A DNA stretch of 64,000 nt from JASHPR01 sp963808705 (GCA_963808705.1 CAWEHB010000016.1:620001-684000); one strand, 5' to 3'. Counted from the stretch's first letter, positions 33,445 through 42,048 are shown. A program made the numbers and translations. The notes: generated by a model from the letters alone, not told the origin.

Positions 33445-34563
33445 TCAGGGCACCTGCCCGGCGTGCGCTACGATGCCGGACTCGAGCACGGCCGTCTCGC
33501 CTGTTATCTGGCCCTTGTTGATGTGGATGTACGGGCCGGACGGAACCCCGTTGTTGACGGCCGAGGGCAGGTTCCGCGCCCGGTAGGCGACGTACCTGTC
33601 GCCCATGTAGGCGTAAGTCCGGGGACTGATCACGATCTCGATCGTGAGGTAGCCCTCCTGATGGGTGTAGAACGCAACGCCGGCCTGTCCGGCGAAGTCG
33701 GTCACTCGCCGGTCGAAGTGCACTGCCGGATCGCTGGCCAGGACGCCGTACAGGCTGGCGCGCAGCTTGAGGGGCAACACCACGTTCTCCATCAGGGCCT
33801 GGATCGCGTTGAACACCCCGATGTTCCCGGAGCCGACCACGTAGTTCTGGGCCTTCAGGCCGGCCTCGATGACGGCCTTGAGCTTGGCCGGGCTGGACGG
33901 CAGCGAGTCCAGGTACCGATAGCTGGCGTCGGGCCAGCCGCCGGGGGTGGCCCCGCCGGCCCTGGCGGGCAGCAGCCGCGAGAACACGAGCTTGCCGTGC
34001 TCAAGAGCTGCCTGCTGACGGCCGTCGACCCGGACCCAGCCCTGCTCGACCGCCTTGCCGTCCGGTGGCCCGAACAGCATCCCGCCTTGCGGGCCCGACG
34101 AGGTGGCCTGCAGGGTCTTGGCGTAGACCCAGTCGTCGGGCTTGGGGTTGAACGCCGGCGCGGCGGCTGCGGCCCGGGTGGCGTAGGCAACCAGTTGCGC
34201 CGCGGTGGTGACCGGCCCGGGAGCGGGGGCGTGAGCATGAGCCGGCGCAGCCGTCGGCCCCGGCGCGGTGGCAGCCGGCCTGGCCACGCTAATGACGACC
34301 GCGGCCGCGGCCACCGCGGCGGCCGCGGCGAGGGCGCCTGCCACCACGACCCGGCGCCGGGGCCCGGGCCGCGGCACGGCCGTCCGCTGCGGCATGGCGG
34401 TCTGGCGGCCGCCCGGCCCGTCACGAGGCTCGCGCGCCCGGCCCGGGCCGCCGCTAGCGACCGCGGCCGCGAGGATCTCGTCCGCTAGCCGGCGATCCGG
34501 GCCGGCCAGGTCGATCCCGGGCACGTCGTCGCGCAGCCGGGCGACCATCGTGAGCTCATCCAT
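33445..34563 (-). CDS. CU044_5270-family membrane protein (sigma-factor partner)
   Basis: This has 372 residues. The cytoplasmic N-terminus (about 75 residues, ELTMVARLRDDVPGIDLAGP) precedes one helix (RRRVVVAGALAAAAAVAAAAVVISVA) and a large extracytoplasmic domain (WVYAKTLQATSS, VFSRLLP, ENVVLPLKLRASLYGVLA, GVAFYTHQEGYLTIEIVISP). This pattern is the actinobacterial CU044_5270 family, regularly encoded after an ECF sigma factor and thought to control it. Its start overlaps the sigma gene by eight bases. The ATG at 34563 is used since the first residues match the family opening. Confidence 0.82.
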   Translation of the reverse strand: MDELTMVARLRDDVPGIDLAGPDRRLADEILAAAVASGGPGRAREPRDGPGGRQTAMPQRTAVPRPGPRRRVVVAGALAAAAAVAAAAVVISVARPAATAPGPTAAPAHAHAPAPGPVTTAAQLVAYATRAAAAAPAFNPKPDDWVYAKTLQATSSGPQGGMLFGPPDGKAVEQGWVRVDGRQQAALEHGKLVFSRLLPARAGGATPGGWPDASYRYLDSLPSSPAKLKAVIEAGLKAQNYVVGSGNIGVFNAIQALMENVVLPLKLRASLYGVLASDPAVHFDRRVTDFAGQAGVAFYTHQEGYLTIEIVISPRTYAYMGDRYVAYRARNLPSAVNNGVPSGPYIHINKGQITGETAVLESGIVAHAGQVP

Positions 34564-35185
34564 GGTGGTGCTCCTGTCCGTCGAGAATGCCGGTGGGATC
34601 GGTGCCGCCGAGCGCGGCCCGCAGCCGGGCACGGGCCCGGTTCATCCGGGACCTGACCGTTCCCTCGGGGACGCCGAGCGCCTCGCCGACCTGGTCATAC
34701 GTCAGCTCGGCCCAGGCGATGAGCAGCACGACGTCGCGCTGCCTGGGGTCGAGCGCGGCAAGAGCCGCGGCGACGGCGCACCGGGCCGCGTCCGCGGCCA
34801 GCCGGGCATCCGCCCGGTCAGTGAACGACTCGGCAACGGGGTCGCGGCCCGTCCGGGCCAGGGCCCGCAACTGCCGGACCTCGTCGCGGTGATGCCGGCG
34901 GATCAGGTTGCCCGCGATCCCGTACAGCCACGGACGGGCATCCGCCCTGGTCACGTCGTACCTGTCGCGCTGCCGGAACGCCGCGAGGAAGGTCTCCGCG
35001 ACGATGTCCTCGGCCGGCCCGGGCCCGAGCCGCCGCGCGGCGTACCGGCCCAGGCCGCCGGCGTGGCGCCGGAACAGTAAAGCGAACTGCTCGGGCTCCG
35101 CGCGCGACCGAGCGATGATGACTCCGTCGGCCGAACCGTCATCAACCCCGGCCGACGTCGCGCTCATATTGTGCGCATCTTTCAT
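34556..35185 (-). CDS. ECF RNA polymerase sigma factor
   Basis: This has 209 residues. Region 2 covers FALLFRRHAGGLGRYAARRL to DARPWLYGIAGNLIRRHHRD; region 4 covers LDPRQRDVVLLIAWAELTYD to VPEGTVRSRMNRARARLRAAL. The ATG at 35185 has AAGGGG six bases before it; an ATG six codons later lacks a site. The pair with the CU044_5270 protein resembles ECF groups with membrane anti-sigma-like partners, so activity is probably released by an envelope signal. It ends with a short His-rich tail (QEHHHG). Confidence 0.9.
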   Translation of the reverse strand: MKDAHNMSATSAGVDDGSADGVIIARSRAEPEQFALLFRRHAGGLGRYAARRLGPGPAEDIVAETFLAAFRQRDRYDVTRADARPWLYGIAGNLIRRHHRDEVRQLRALARTGRDPVAESFTDRADARLAADAARCAVAAALAALDPRQRDVVLLIAWAELTYDQVGEALGVPEGTVRSRMNRARARLRAALGGTDPTGILDGQEHHHG

Positions 35186-35426
35186 GCGGTACCCCTTCGG
35201 TGTGGATGGGGACACCTGTTCTTGCCCGGATGCACGTGGGTAGGTCCCGGGGGCGGGAAGCAGGCCCAAGGAACAACCAGCCGGAGCACTGTCGCCTGCC
35301 ACGAGCATGGGACCACCCAGCGGGATTTTCTGCCACGAGCATCACGCTGGCAAGCGACACCCAGGCCGTACATTCTGAGCTGAGAGCAGCCCGGCCGGAC
35401 AGCGGTGCTCGCGCTCCGACGCGCGC

Positions 35427-35942
35427 TCAGCAGTCAAACACCGACCAGCAGATGTCGTTCCGCAACCGCTGGTCGTCAAGTGCGAGCTCGCGAATCGCCT
35501 CCGGGAGCTGGTCACGCTGCCACTGGCACTCGAGTCGCCCTGCGGCCCCGCCCTCGCCTTCCGGCGCAGCAGCACGTGCGGCCTTGATCGCATAGGCGGC
35601 CGCACCGAGTTCGTGCGCGGCGACGTGCGCGACGGCCCCGGCCTGACCAGCAGCGTACGCGGCATGCCGTGCTGCCCCACGCAGGTCTCTGGCCGCGCCC
35701 ATCGCATGGCCGCCCGCCGCGCGAGCCTGGGTCATCTTGACCTCGCCACGCACCCAGGCGCGGGCATGCTCGATCGCCTGACGCGGCCGTGGGTCCTCAG
35801 GCTGAGCCGACTCGAAGAAGTCAAGGACGTGCTCCGCGCACGATGCCGCCCAAAGAGCGAGGAGATGGTGATCCGAATCAGTGAGGGTCCCACCGCGGCG
35901 GATCGTCACGAAGCGAGGGTCCCGGACCTTCGGGAGGATCAT
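35427..35942 (-). CDS. putative immunity-protein-like helical protein (Imm-5-like)
   Basis: The ATG at 35942 is preceded by GGAG and gives 171 residues. DPRFVTIRRGGTLTDSDHHL and LLALWAASCAEHVLDFFES open the protein; a long Ala-rich helical body (ARAAGGHAMGAARDLRGAAR and following) and WQRDQLPEAIRELALDD close it. I recall this arrangement from actinobacterial proteins labelled putative immunity protein; no toxin gene is adjacent, so this would be an orphan. It lies at the edge of a stretch of gene remnants. The frame opens further upstream (36164) but without family sequence. Confidence 0.6.
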   Translation of the reverse strand: MILPKVRDPRFVTIRRGGTLTDSDHHLLALWAASCAEHVLDFFESAQPEDPRPRQAIEHARAWVRGEVKMTQARAAGGHAMGAARDLRGAARHAAYAAGQAGAVAHVAAHELGAAAYAIKAARAAAPEGEGGAAGRLECQWQRDQLPEAIRELALDDQRLRNDICWSVFDC

Positions 35943-36302
35943 GGTTGGCACTCCTGCTGCTTGCATCCGCCCAACACCCAAGGGCGCGCACGCGCGACCA
36001 GGCACGGCCCCAAGCAAAGCCTGCAAACCCGGTGGTCGATCCGCAAGCTCGTCGACTACACGGAGGGCGCAACTGGGCGCGTTGCTCGTGGCTCTGTCGT
36101 GTGGTGGCGGTTCCCACGAACTGCGGCAGCATGTCGTCGCGGCGATCTTGACGCCCATTGTCATGAGTCAAGAGGTTGGCAGAGTTTGATCTTGCTCGGG
36201 TCGGGATTCTCCATCTTTGGAGGGGGCTCCTCGTCGTGTTCGCCTGAGCGTGGGCAGGCGACCGGAAGTAGGTCTGGCGCGGTGTGCGGCCTCCGATCAG
36301 GG

Positions 36303-36519
36303 GCGGCGGTCCGCAAGGACGCAGAACTCGTTCCCCTCTGGGTCGGCAAGAACGACCCAGCTCTCATCGCCTTGGCCGACGGGTGGCGTGTCGGGCACCT
36401 AGGTCGAGCAGGCGACGGACCTCTTCGTCTTGCTCCCTGTCGGTTGGGCTGACGTCGAGGTGGAGCCTGTTCTTGACGGTCTTGCCCTCGGGCACGTGCG
36501 CGAATGTCAACGTCGGTGG
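36303..36519 (-). pseudogene. VOC/glyoxalase-like C-terminal fragment, frameshifted
   Basis: The minus-strand translation gives PPTLTFAHVPEGKTVKNRLH followed by LDVSPTDREQDEEVRRLLDL. A one-base shift near 36385 then leads to GQGDESWVVLADPEGNEFCV. This is the C-terminal half of a glyoxalase-like VOC protein of the LHLDL/ADPEGNEFC type. The N-terminal half is absent, replaced by an unrelated beta-propeller fragment. Confidence 0.65.
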
Positions 36520-36541
36520 CACTGGGCCAAGGTGGTTCTCG

Positions 36542-36667
36542 CCTTCAGGCGCCTACGTGGCCAACTACAGCTCGGGCACGGTGACGCCGATCCGGACCGC
36601 CGCCAACAAGGCTGGCAGGGCGATCAAGGTCGGGACCGGCCCCGGTCCCATCGCAATCACGCCGTAG
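36542..36667 (+). pseudogene. YncE-like beta-propeller (YVTN) fragment
   Basis: The plus-strand frame reads FSPSGAYVANYSSGTVTPIR followed by TAANKAGRAIKVGTGPGPIA and ITP then stop. This is one blade of the AYVANYGSGTVTPI-type repeat found in secreted YncE-like proteins. Only about 42 residues remain. Confidence 0.65.
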
Positions 36668-36775
36668 TGACCCGACAGCTGGGGTCGCGCCCAGTGGTGG
36701 CCGACCCCGGCCGCACCGAGAATCCGGAACGCCGCCGCGACCGTCCCGGGTGACTGGCAAGGGGAGGACCTTGCG

Positions 36776-36970
36776 ATGCGCACACGTATCACGCGCGCTG
36801 CTTGTGCCGCCGCGGCGGCAGGGGCGCTTACGTTACTAGGTATTACCGGGGCATCAGGTCGGCGCTGGAAGCGTGCGTTAGCGGCTGGGGATGATGAGAT
36901 ATTTCGACCCGGTAGCCTGCCGGGAGTAGGCAGTGATGGCGTCGAGCTGGAGGGCGCCGGCCAGCGATAG
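36776..36970 (+). pseudogene. truncated secreted-protein gene (signal peptide only)
   Basis: GGGGAGGACCTTGCG precedes an ATG that begins MRTRITRAACAAAAAGALTL and LGITGASG, a clear Sec signal peptide. The sequence then becomes Arg/Gly-rich and runs antisense into the end of the oxidoreductase gene (36878), so the mature protein has been lost. Confidence 0.55.
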
Positions 36971-38017
36971 CCGGTCGGTGTAGCTGCTCGCGAACGTGGT
37001 TGTCAGCTCGGCAGCGACCCGTTTGCGAAGTCGCATCATGCCGTCCGGGCCGATCTTCTGCAGGAACGGCGTAAGCAGCCAGCCTCCGATACCCCAGGCC
37101 ATGCCGAAGTTGCGCGTCAGCTCCGTTGGTCCCCGGTCGAGCGATCCGTAGATGTAGACCTGCTTGTGGACGGCGGACCCGTAGCGGCTGTAGCTCCCGG
37201 CAGCGGCGCTGGCTGCCGCCTCCATGCAGGTCAATATCTGGCTGGCCAGCTTGCCGCCACCGGTGGCGTCGAAGGCCAGCGTGGCGGCCGTTGCCTTCAA
37301 GGCGGCTGTCAACTCATCCATGAAAGCCGGGGACGTCGAGTTGCACACGTAGGTGGAGCCCGCCGATCTGAGCAGTTGCTCTTGTTCGTGCCTGCGCACG
37401 ATGTTGACGAGCGGGATCTGCTCCTCGATGCACAGACGGTTGAGCATCTGGCCCAGACTGGATGCGGCCGCCGTGTGCACCAGAGCTTGGTGATTCTCCA
37501 TCCGCATGGTCTCGACCATGCCAAGCACGGTCATCGGGTTCACAAAGGAGGACGCTGCGTCGACCGCCTGGGTGCCTTCGGGCAGCTCCAGGCACAGCGA
37601 CGCGTCCACGCAGCGGTACTGGGCGTACATGCCGCCTCCAGCCAAGGCCACCGTCTTGCCGAGCAGGGCCCCGGCAGCGGCAGACGAGCCGACGGCCACG
37701 ACAGTCCCGGAGCCCTCGTTGCCCACCGGCATCGGTATGCCTACCCGTCCTTTCATGGCGCGCATAGCGGCGTCTGGCAGCGGCGCCGTGACGACGGGCC
37801 GGTCGGCAGACCCGCTCGAGACCGCAGCCATCACGTCGGCACCGGCTAGGAGCAGGCCGAGGTCCGACGGATTGATCGGCGACGCCTCGACCCGCACGAC
37901 GACCTCGCCGGGACCTGGCGCCGGCACCTCGACGGTATCCAGGAACAACTCCACCGTCTGGTCGGCCTTGACCAGCGACCGCAGTTGCAAGGCCGTGGCT
38001 GGTATCTCTGTCGACAT
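36878..38017 (-). CDS. MDR-family zinc-independent alcohol dehydrogenase / quinone-oxidoreductase-like protein
   Basis: This has 379 residues. The GroES-like N-terminal domain includes PGPGEVVVRVEASPINPSDL and IPMPVGNEGSGTVVAVG; the Rossmann part includes HTAAASSLGQMLNRLC and AFDATGGGKLASQILT. No structural zinc Cys cluster is present, so it belongs to the quinone-reductase-like branch. It is the only intact gene between two stretches of remnants. Upstream, the SigE-type sigma factor ends 41 bases away on the same strand; co-transcription is possible but no shared function is evident. Confidence 0.85.
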   Translation of the reverse strand: MSTEIPATALQLRSLVKADQTVELFLDTVEVPAPGPGEVVVRVEASPINPSDLGLLLAGADVMAAVSSGSADRPVVTAPLPDAAMRAMKGRVGIPMPVGNEGSGTVVAVGSSAAAGALLGKTVALAGGGMYAQYRCVDASLCLELPEGTQAVDAASSFVNPMTVLGMVETMRMENHQALVHTAAASSLGQMLNRLCIEEQIPLVNIVRRHEQEQLLRSAGSTYVCNSTSPAFMDELTAALKATAATLAFDATGGGKLASQILTCMEAAASAAAGSYSRYGSAVHKQVYIYGSLDRGPTELTRNFGMAWGIGGWLLTPFLQKIGPDGMMRLRKRVAAELTTTFASSYTDRLSLAGALQLDAITAYSRQATGSKYLIIPSR

Positions 38018-38058
38018 CGGATAAGCCCCTCGGTCTGGCGGGTGGCCCTGGGCTGATG

Positions 38059-38565
38059 CTAACCGCGCCCGTCTGTCCTGCGCAGTTCGGCGCGCAGCGA
38101 GGACATGGCCCGTGCGGTGTGGCTTTTGACTGCGCCTTTGCTGATTCTCATGGCCGAGGCGATCTGGGCCTCCGGCAGGCCGGCGTAATACAGCAGGACC
38201 AAGGCCTCGCGCTGGCGCGGGGCAAGCGCCCGCAGCGCCGAGACCAAGGCGAAGCTGACAAGCTCGGTGAGCGCAACTGGGCCCGCGGCTGGCATGCCAG
38301 GCGCGAGTCCGGGCACAATCTTGCCCGCGACCATGCGGTGACGCAGCACCGAGCGGGAACGGGTCACGACCGCCTGATGCAGGTAAGACAGCGCGCGGTC
38401 GCTGTCTGCGAGCCTTCGCCAGGCTGAGTGCATGGCGACGAACGAATCCCGCACGAGTTCTTCCGCGCCGTCGGTGTCTTGCACGAGCAGCGCGGCCAGC
38501 CTGACCAGGGACCGGTAGTGCGTGCGGTAAAGAGCGGTTACCGCGCCGTCCGCGTCCTGGCCCAT
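38059..38565 (-). CDS. SigE-family RNA polymerase sigma factor
   Basis: This is a short ECF sigma factor of 168 residues. GAVTALYRTHYRSLVRLAAL (region 2.1) leads to the truncated region 2 ending in SRSVLRHRMVAG. Region 4 is RALAPRQREALVLLYYAGLP to AQIASAMRISKGAVKSHTAR. AGGAG lies five bases before the ATG. SigE-type factors of actinomycetes often stand with a membrane anti-sigma gene, but none is adjacent. Region 4 is typical; promoters it reads cannot be inferred. Confidence 0.88.
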   Translation of the reverse strand: MGQDADGAVTALYRTHYRSLVRLAALLVQDTDGAEELVRDSFVAMHSAWRRLADSDRALSYLHQAVVTRSRSVLRHRMVAGKIVPGLAPGMPAAGPVALTELVSFALVSALRALAPRQREALVLLYYAGLPEAQIASAMRISKGAVKSHTARAMSSLRAELRRTDGRG

Positions 38566-38989
38566 CCAGACTCCTGTGGTCTTGCTGCGGTTGCCTCCTG
38601 GTCCGCGCGTAGTCCCCTTGCGGCCATCGCCTCGCCGGGCCTGGGACTGCGGTCAGCTCGCCGGCATGACCGGCGCAGCCTGGCCGCCCCGTGATCCTGG
38701 TCGTCTTGGTGGCTTTGCGGCTTGAGCGATGGGCGGCCGGGGGCCCGGGGGGCGCCGTGGACTGTCACAGCTGGGAGGGTGCTGATCGCGATAGCCACGC
38801 GGTGGCTGCATGCCGCAGGTGCCTGGCGGTTGTCATGCGGTCTCCTTTCCTGAGATTGGTAAGGCGATGATGGGCAATTTGCCGGAGCGCCCCGGTAGCT
38901 CCGGGCATACTCCAGTAAAGGGGCTATGGGATTGTCCAGGTGACGCGGCGGTTTACTCCTGCCTGCCGACGTTTTACCCGGGGGGAGCC
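38566..38989. other. intergenic region, 424 bases, no gene seen
   Basis: This stretch separates the divergent sigma factor and HTH genes. Frames inside it (for example a minus-strand frame at 38538-38798) lack ribosome sites and family motifs. A short stem CCCGG/CCGGG occurs near 38896. Promoters for both neighbours should lie here, but I find no convincing -35/-10 pair. Confidence 0.4.
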
Positions 38990-39784
38990 ATGGGAAGGCC
39001 CGAGCGGCCGCTGGACCCCGCAGCGGGACCGATCCAGGCGTTCGCCAGCGAACTGCGCCTGCTGAGGCAGCAGGCCGGCAGTCCCAAGTACCTGCAGATG
39101 CAACGGCGGACCGGCCGGTCGCGAACCGCGCTGGCCGAGGCCGCCGGAGGAGATCACCTTCCTACCTGGGACACCGTGGAGGCGTATGTCCGGGCGTGCG
39201 GCGGAGACCTGGCCCGGTGGCAGGCACGCTGGGCGCAGGCACGCGACGCGCTACGCTCCCAGCGCGGCCACGGCACGCCGCAAGGCATCGCTGCGGCGGA
39301 TCCGCCGCGGCCACCGCGGGCATCGAGGTTCCAGCGCTGGCTGACCGCCGCCGCTACCGCCGCGTTGCTGGTCGCTGCCGTCACCGCCACACTGCACGGC
39401 TTTCGTACCACCGCCAAGGTGGCCACCACGCGGCCGGTGATCGTCGTCGTCTAGGACAAGGTAGCTACCGGCCGGTCAGGCCTGGCCGAAGCCCCGGCCC
39501 CGGCCTATTTGTCCAGCAAGCCGATTCTCTCCTGCGCGGCAAAGGGCTGTGAGATTCCCCGGACCCAGATGTGGAGCGGCGTCGTCCTGCAGGCCACCTG
39601 CAAGATCCAGGGCGCCACGATGACCAACGAAGACCTGGCCAGTACCGGGATCACCCGCAACAACGCCGGGATCACCTCCTCACTCTGGTACCGGTGCATC
39701 CTCCCCAACGGAGCCGCAGGCTACCTGTCAGAGATCAACGTCGCCGCGGCCTACCGCGGCGGACAAGGACTCCCCGCATGCTGA
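38990..39784 (+). pseudogene. HTH membrane protein split by an in-frame amber codon
   Basis: From the ATG at 38990 (GGGGGAG upstream) the sequence MGRPERPLDPAAGPIQAFAS and LPTWDTVEAYVRACGGDLAR is the HTH module common in Streptomyces-type regulators. One hydrophobic helix (RWLTAAATAALLVAAVTATL) follows. TAG at 39452-39454 ends the frame after 154 codons. The same frame then continues without shift through DKVATGRSGLAEAPAPAYLS and a Cys-containing domain (CAAKGCEIP, ATCKIQG, LWYRCILPNGAAGYLSEINV) to a stop at 39782-39784. A Gln at the TAG would restore a normal 264-residue protein. It is a recent nonsense mutation, a sequencing error, or readthrough. Confidence 0.7.
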
Positions 39785-39799
39785 ACCCCGCGCCACACC

Positions 39800-40075
39800 G
39801 GGAACCGCGCCCGCACCCTGTTGTGTTACGGCGAGCGCCTGCGCCGGGCCCGGCGGCGCAGCGACGCGCGCGTCCAGCTCCGGGCCGCGATCGAGATCTT
39901 CGACCGACTCGACGCCCGGCCCTGGGCAGACCGCGCCCGGGCCGAGATGAACGCCAGCGGACAGACCATCGGCCAGCACGGCCCAGCCGGCGAGCGGCTA
40001 ACGCCACAAGAACTACAGATCGCCCTGCTCGTCACCGAAGGGCGGACCAACGCCGAAATCGGCCGTGCGGTTTCC
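39800..40075 (+). pseudogene. LuxR-family (LAL-type) regulator C-terminal fragment
   Basis: The frame reads LCYGERLRRARRRSDARVQL and RAAIEIFDRLDARPWADRAR, then LTPQELQIALLVTEGRTNAE with IGRA. These are the last TPR-like helices and first half of the LuxR HTH of a large ATP-binding regulator, similar to the C-terminus of the gene at 50409-53183. It stops inside the HTH at about 40075, where a fragment of a RelE-like gene on the other strand begins. Confidence 0.7.
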
Positions 40076-40077
40076 TC

Positions 40078-40149
40078 AGCACCTGCAGCCGACGGTAACC
40101 CGTTGAGCTGCACCAGCGCTGCACCTTCGAACTCGACCCGGTAGGTCAT
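40078..40149 (-). pseudogene. RelE/ParE-like toxin N-terminal fragment
   Basis: The minus-strand ATG at 40149 overlaps the stop of the antitoxin-like gene (ATGA). It gives MTYRVEFEGAALVQLNGLPS, the characteristic opening of small RelE-type toxins of actinomycetes. After about 24 codons it abuts the LuxR fragment, so the catalytic part of the toxin is gone. Confidence 0.55.
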
Positions 40150-40475
40150 CCGTCCACTCGCCGCCGGGCAGCCGCGACCCGCTCGGCCCAGTCCGGGACA
40201 ACGTCCTCGATGGGGGTTCCGTCGTGCCGCCCGCTGCGTACCGCGTCCTGCATGGCCTGGAGTCTGGCCTCGTACCCCGGGTCGGAATAGGCGGCGGCGC
40301 GCAATCGCCACAACCGCGGCAGGCGATGAAGCTCGTGGTAGTGCTCCGGGTGCCGTGCATTCGCCGCCGCAGCGTCGTACTCGGCGAGGAACTGCTCGTG
40401 GAACCGGCCGGGCAGGACCCGCAGGATCTCGACCGGGTCGACCGGGTCGTATTCATGCGCCGACTGTGCCGTCAC
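40146..40475 (-). CDS. DUF6247-like antitoxin, orphaned
   Basis: From a GTG at 40475, with GGGGAGG eight bases upstream, the protein has 109 residues. PVDPVEILRVLPGRFHEQFL, EYDAAAANARHPEHYHELHR and LPRLWRLRAAAY fit actinobacterial DUF6247 proteins, which are normally encoded just before a RelE-like toxin. That toxin is reduced to 24 codons here, and the ATGA overlap shows the original pairing. The antitoxin-like gene appears intact. It may persist as a stand-alone regulator or an anti-addiction relic. Confidence 0.6.
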   Translation of the reverse strand: MTAQSAHEYDPVDPVEILRVLPGRFHEQFLAEYDAAAANARHPEHYHELHRLPRLWRLRAAAYSDPGYEARLQAMQDAVRSGRHDGTPIEDVVPDWAERVAAARRRVDG

Positions 40476-40528
40476 CCTTCTATCCTCCCCCAGCAAGCCG
40501 ACAGCGTGACCGAAAGACGGCCAGCGTG

Positions 40529-40724
40529 TCAGCCTGCCTTGAGGCCGCGCACGAAGGCGCGCCACTCGGCGGCTGGGATGAGCAGGCCCGGGCCTTCTGG
40601 GTCCTTGGAGTCCCGTACGGCCACCGCGCCGGGCAGGTTTAGTGGCCACTTCCACGCAGGCGCCGTTTTGGCTGCTGTAGCTGCTCTTGCGCCACTCGGC
40701 GCGGGACAGGTCAGTGTCGGTCAT
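40529..40724 (-). pseudogene. DUF397 protein gene with one frameshift
   Basis: The frame from the ATG at 40724 gives RAEWRKSSYSSQNGACVEVA, the DUF397 signature. After an apparent one-base insertion near 40639 the sequence continues in another frame as LPGAVAVRDSKDPEGPGLLI and PAAEWRAFVRGLKAG, ending at 40529. The total of 196 bases is 65 codons plus one. A sequencing error is possible, but the neighbouring partner gene is also broken. Confidence 0.75.
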
Positions 40725-40744
40725 CCCGCGCACCTCCTCCAGTA

Positions 40745-40880
40745 CCGCGTCAGGTCATGGCGTCGGCAGCTTGCTGGACCAGGCGCACCGAAGTCATCGG
40801 GATGCAGGGCGGCAGCGAGCAACCGGTCAAACGCGAGGGTATAGCGGTCCACGTCCGCGCGCTCATCCTCATGCAGACGA
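40745..40880 (-). pseudogene. DUF5753 HTH-regulator C-terminal fragment
   Basis: On the minus strand, EDERADVDRYTLAFDRLLAA and ALHPDD, then after a frameshift SVRLVQQAADAMT and stop, match the end of actinobacterial XRE/DUF5753 regulators. These are normally followed by a DUF397 gene, as here. The HTH and most of the DUF5753 domain are missing; the fragment ends close to tRNA-Val(CAC). Confidence 0.6.
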
Positions 40881-40925
40881 GGGATGGGGCCTCTCCCGGA
40901 GCTTCTGACCTGGGTTTATACCTGG

Positions 40926-40997
40926 TGGGCGATACTGGGATCGAACCAGTGACCTCCTCGGTGTGAACGAGGCGCTCTCCCGCTGAGCCAATCGCCC
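40926..40997 (-). tRNA. tRNA-Val (anticodon CAC)
   Basis: The 72-nt cloverleaf on the minus strand has acceptor stem GGGCGAT/ATCGCCC with discriminator A. The D arm is GGCTCAGCGGGAGAGC. The anticodon stem CCTCG/CGAGG frames TTCACAC, anticodon CAC. The T arm is CTGGTTCGATCCCAG. The CCA end is not encoded. Decayed genes abut its 3' side. Confidence 0.95.
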
Positions 40998-41040
40998 GTG
41001 CCCCCCGCGAGCCGGGATCCCGGCAGCCGGAGCGAAACAC

Positions 41041-41625
41041 AGACTAGCGCACTTCGGCCCACCGGTATCGCCACGGCCTGCACGCTCGTGCCAAGAGACT
41101 GTCGGTCACGTCATGGTTACTGACCAGTCACATTGGTGTTACTACCCTACATCGGCGCCGCTAGCGCGCCGCTAGCGCGCATTCTTGTAGTGGTCTAACT
41201 GCGATAGTCCAGACCGTGGCTATGAAATAGTAATATATCGGATATTCCAGTACCAGATGCCGCTGCCGAACATGTAGCGAGGTTCCGCTAACTGACATCT
41301 AACCCCAGCAAGCGCTCTCCAGGGGGGACCATCCCTGCGCAAGCCTGCCGCCACCAGCCTCAGAGCGAGATAGACTTTCGAACCCGGTGAGACCAAGGCC
41401 ACGGCGTTGTGCCGGTCGGGGATGACGGAGAGATCAAGACGGTGCCCTATTTCTGGAAGTGCTTAACCAGGTCACGGCGGTCTTGCAGGCCAGTGATCGA
41501 GGTTACCAGTGACTCAGGTCCCGGATTGGTATTTCCGTGGTGTCTGCATGACATAAGTGAAGTGGTTGCGCAGTCTTTATGAAGCCCGGCATTCCGGGGC
41601 ACGACGAGGCAAAGGGTTTGGCTGG
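41041..41625. other. intergenic region upstream of the SsgA-like gene, no gene seen
   Basis: About 585 bases with a lower GC content than the surroundings (for example AATAGTAATATATCGGATAT near 41229). A near-perfect direct repeat CGCCGCTAGCG occurs twice around 41157-41179. No frame has a ribosome site with family motifs. The region probably carries the promoter of the SsgA-like gene, but I cannot place it. Confidence 0.4.
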
Positions 41626-42048
41626 ATGATGAACAGCGCCGCTACTGTCTCAGCTGAGCTCGGGCTCAGCCTTGTGGTTCCCGGGCACGGGGCCATCCCG
41701 CTCATGGCCAGCCTCTGCTACAGCGCCCGCGACCCTTACGCCGTCCGCATGGCATTCCATGTCGGCGCCGAGGACCCGGTGGAGTGGATCTTCTCCAGGG
41801 ACCTGCTCTCCGCGGGCCTGGGCGGACCTGCTGGTGAGGGCGACGTCAAGGTATGGCCCGCCAAAGATCATGGCTCCAGCGTGCTGAACATCGCGCTGTC
41901 GTCCCCATTCGGCCAGGCTCACTTCGAGACCCCGATGACCGCGTTGGCAGACTTCCTGAAGAAAACCTTCAGGCTCATTGCAGCAGGACGCGAGAGCGAC
42001 TTCATCAACATCGACAGCGAACTCGACGAACTGCTCTGGCGCGCCTGA
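41626..42048 (+). CDS. SsgA/SsgB-like sporulation and cell-division regulator (SALP family)
   Basis: This has 140 residues. VSAELGLSLVVPGHGAIPLM, ARDPYAVRMAFHVGAEDPVE and WIFSRDLLSAGLGGPAGEGD and LNIALSSPFGQAHFETP align with SsgB along its length. SALPs occur in morphologically complex actinomycetes, where SsgB helps place FtsZ at sporulation septa. The ATG pair at 41626/41629 gives the family's usual short N-terminus; the frame opens earlier at 41557. Whether it is the SsgB orthologue or another SALP cannot be settled from sequence memory. Confidence 0.85.
   Translation: MMNSAATVSAELGLSLVVPGHGAIPLMASLCYSARDPYAVRMAFHVGAEDPVEWIFSRDLLSAGLGGPAGEGDVKVWPAKDHGSSVLNIALSSPFGQAHFETPMTALADFLKKTFRLIAAGRESDFINIDSELDELLWRA

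Noticed and set aside
41157..41180. CRISPR-like or att repeat from the doubled CGCCGCTAGCG
   Set aside because: Only two adjacent 11-mers, palindromic and GC-rich; no spacer structure. No CRISPR array seen anywhere in the window.
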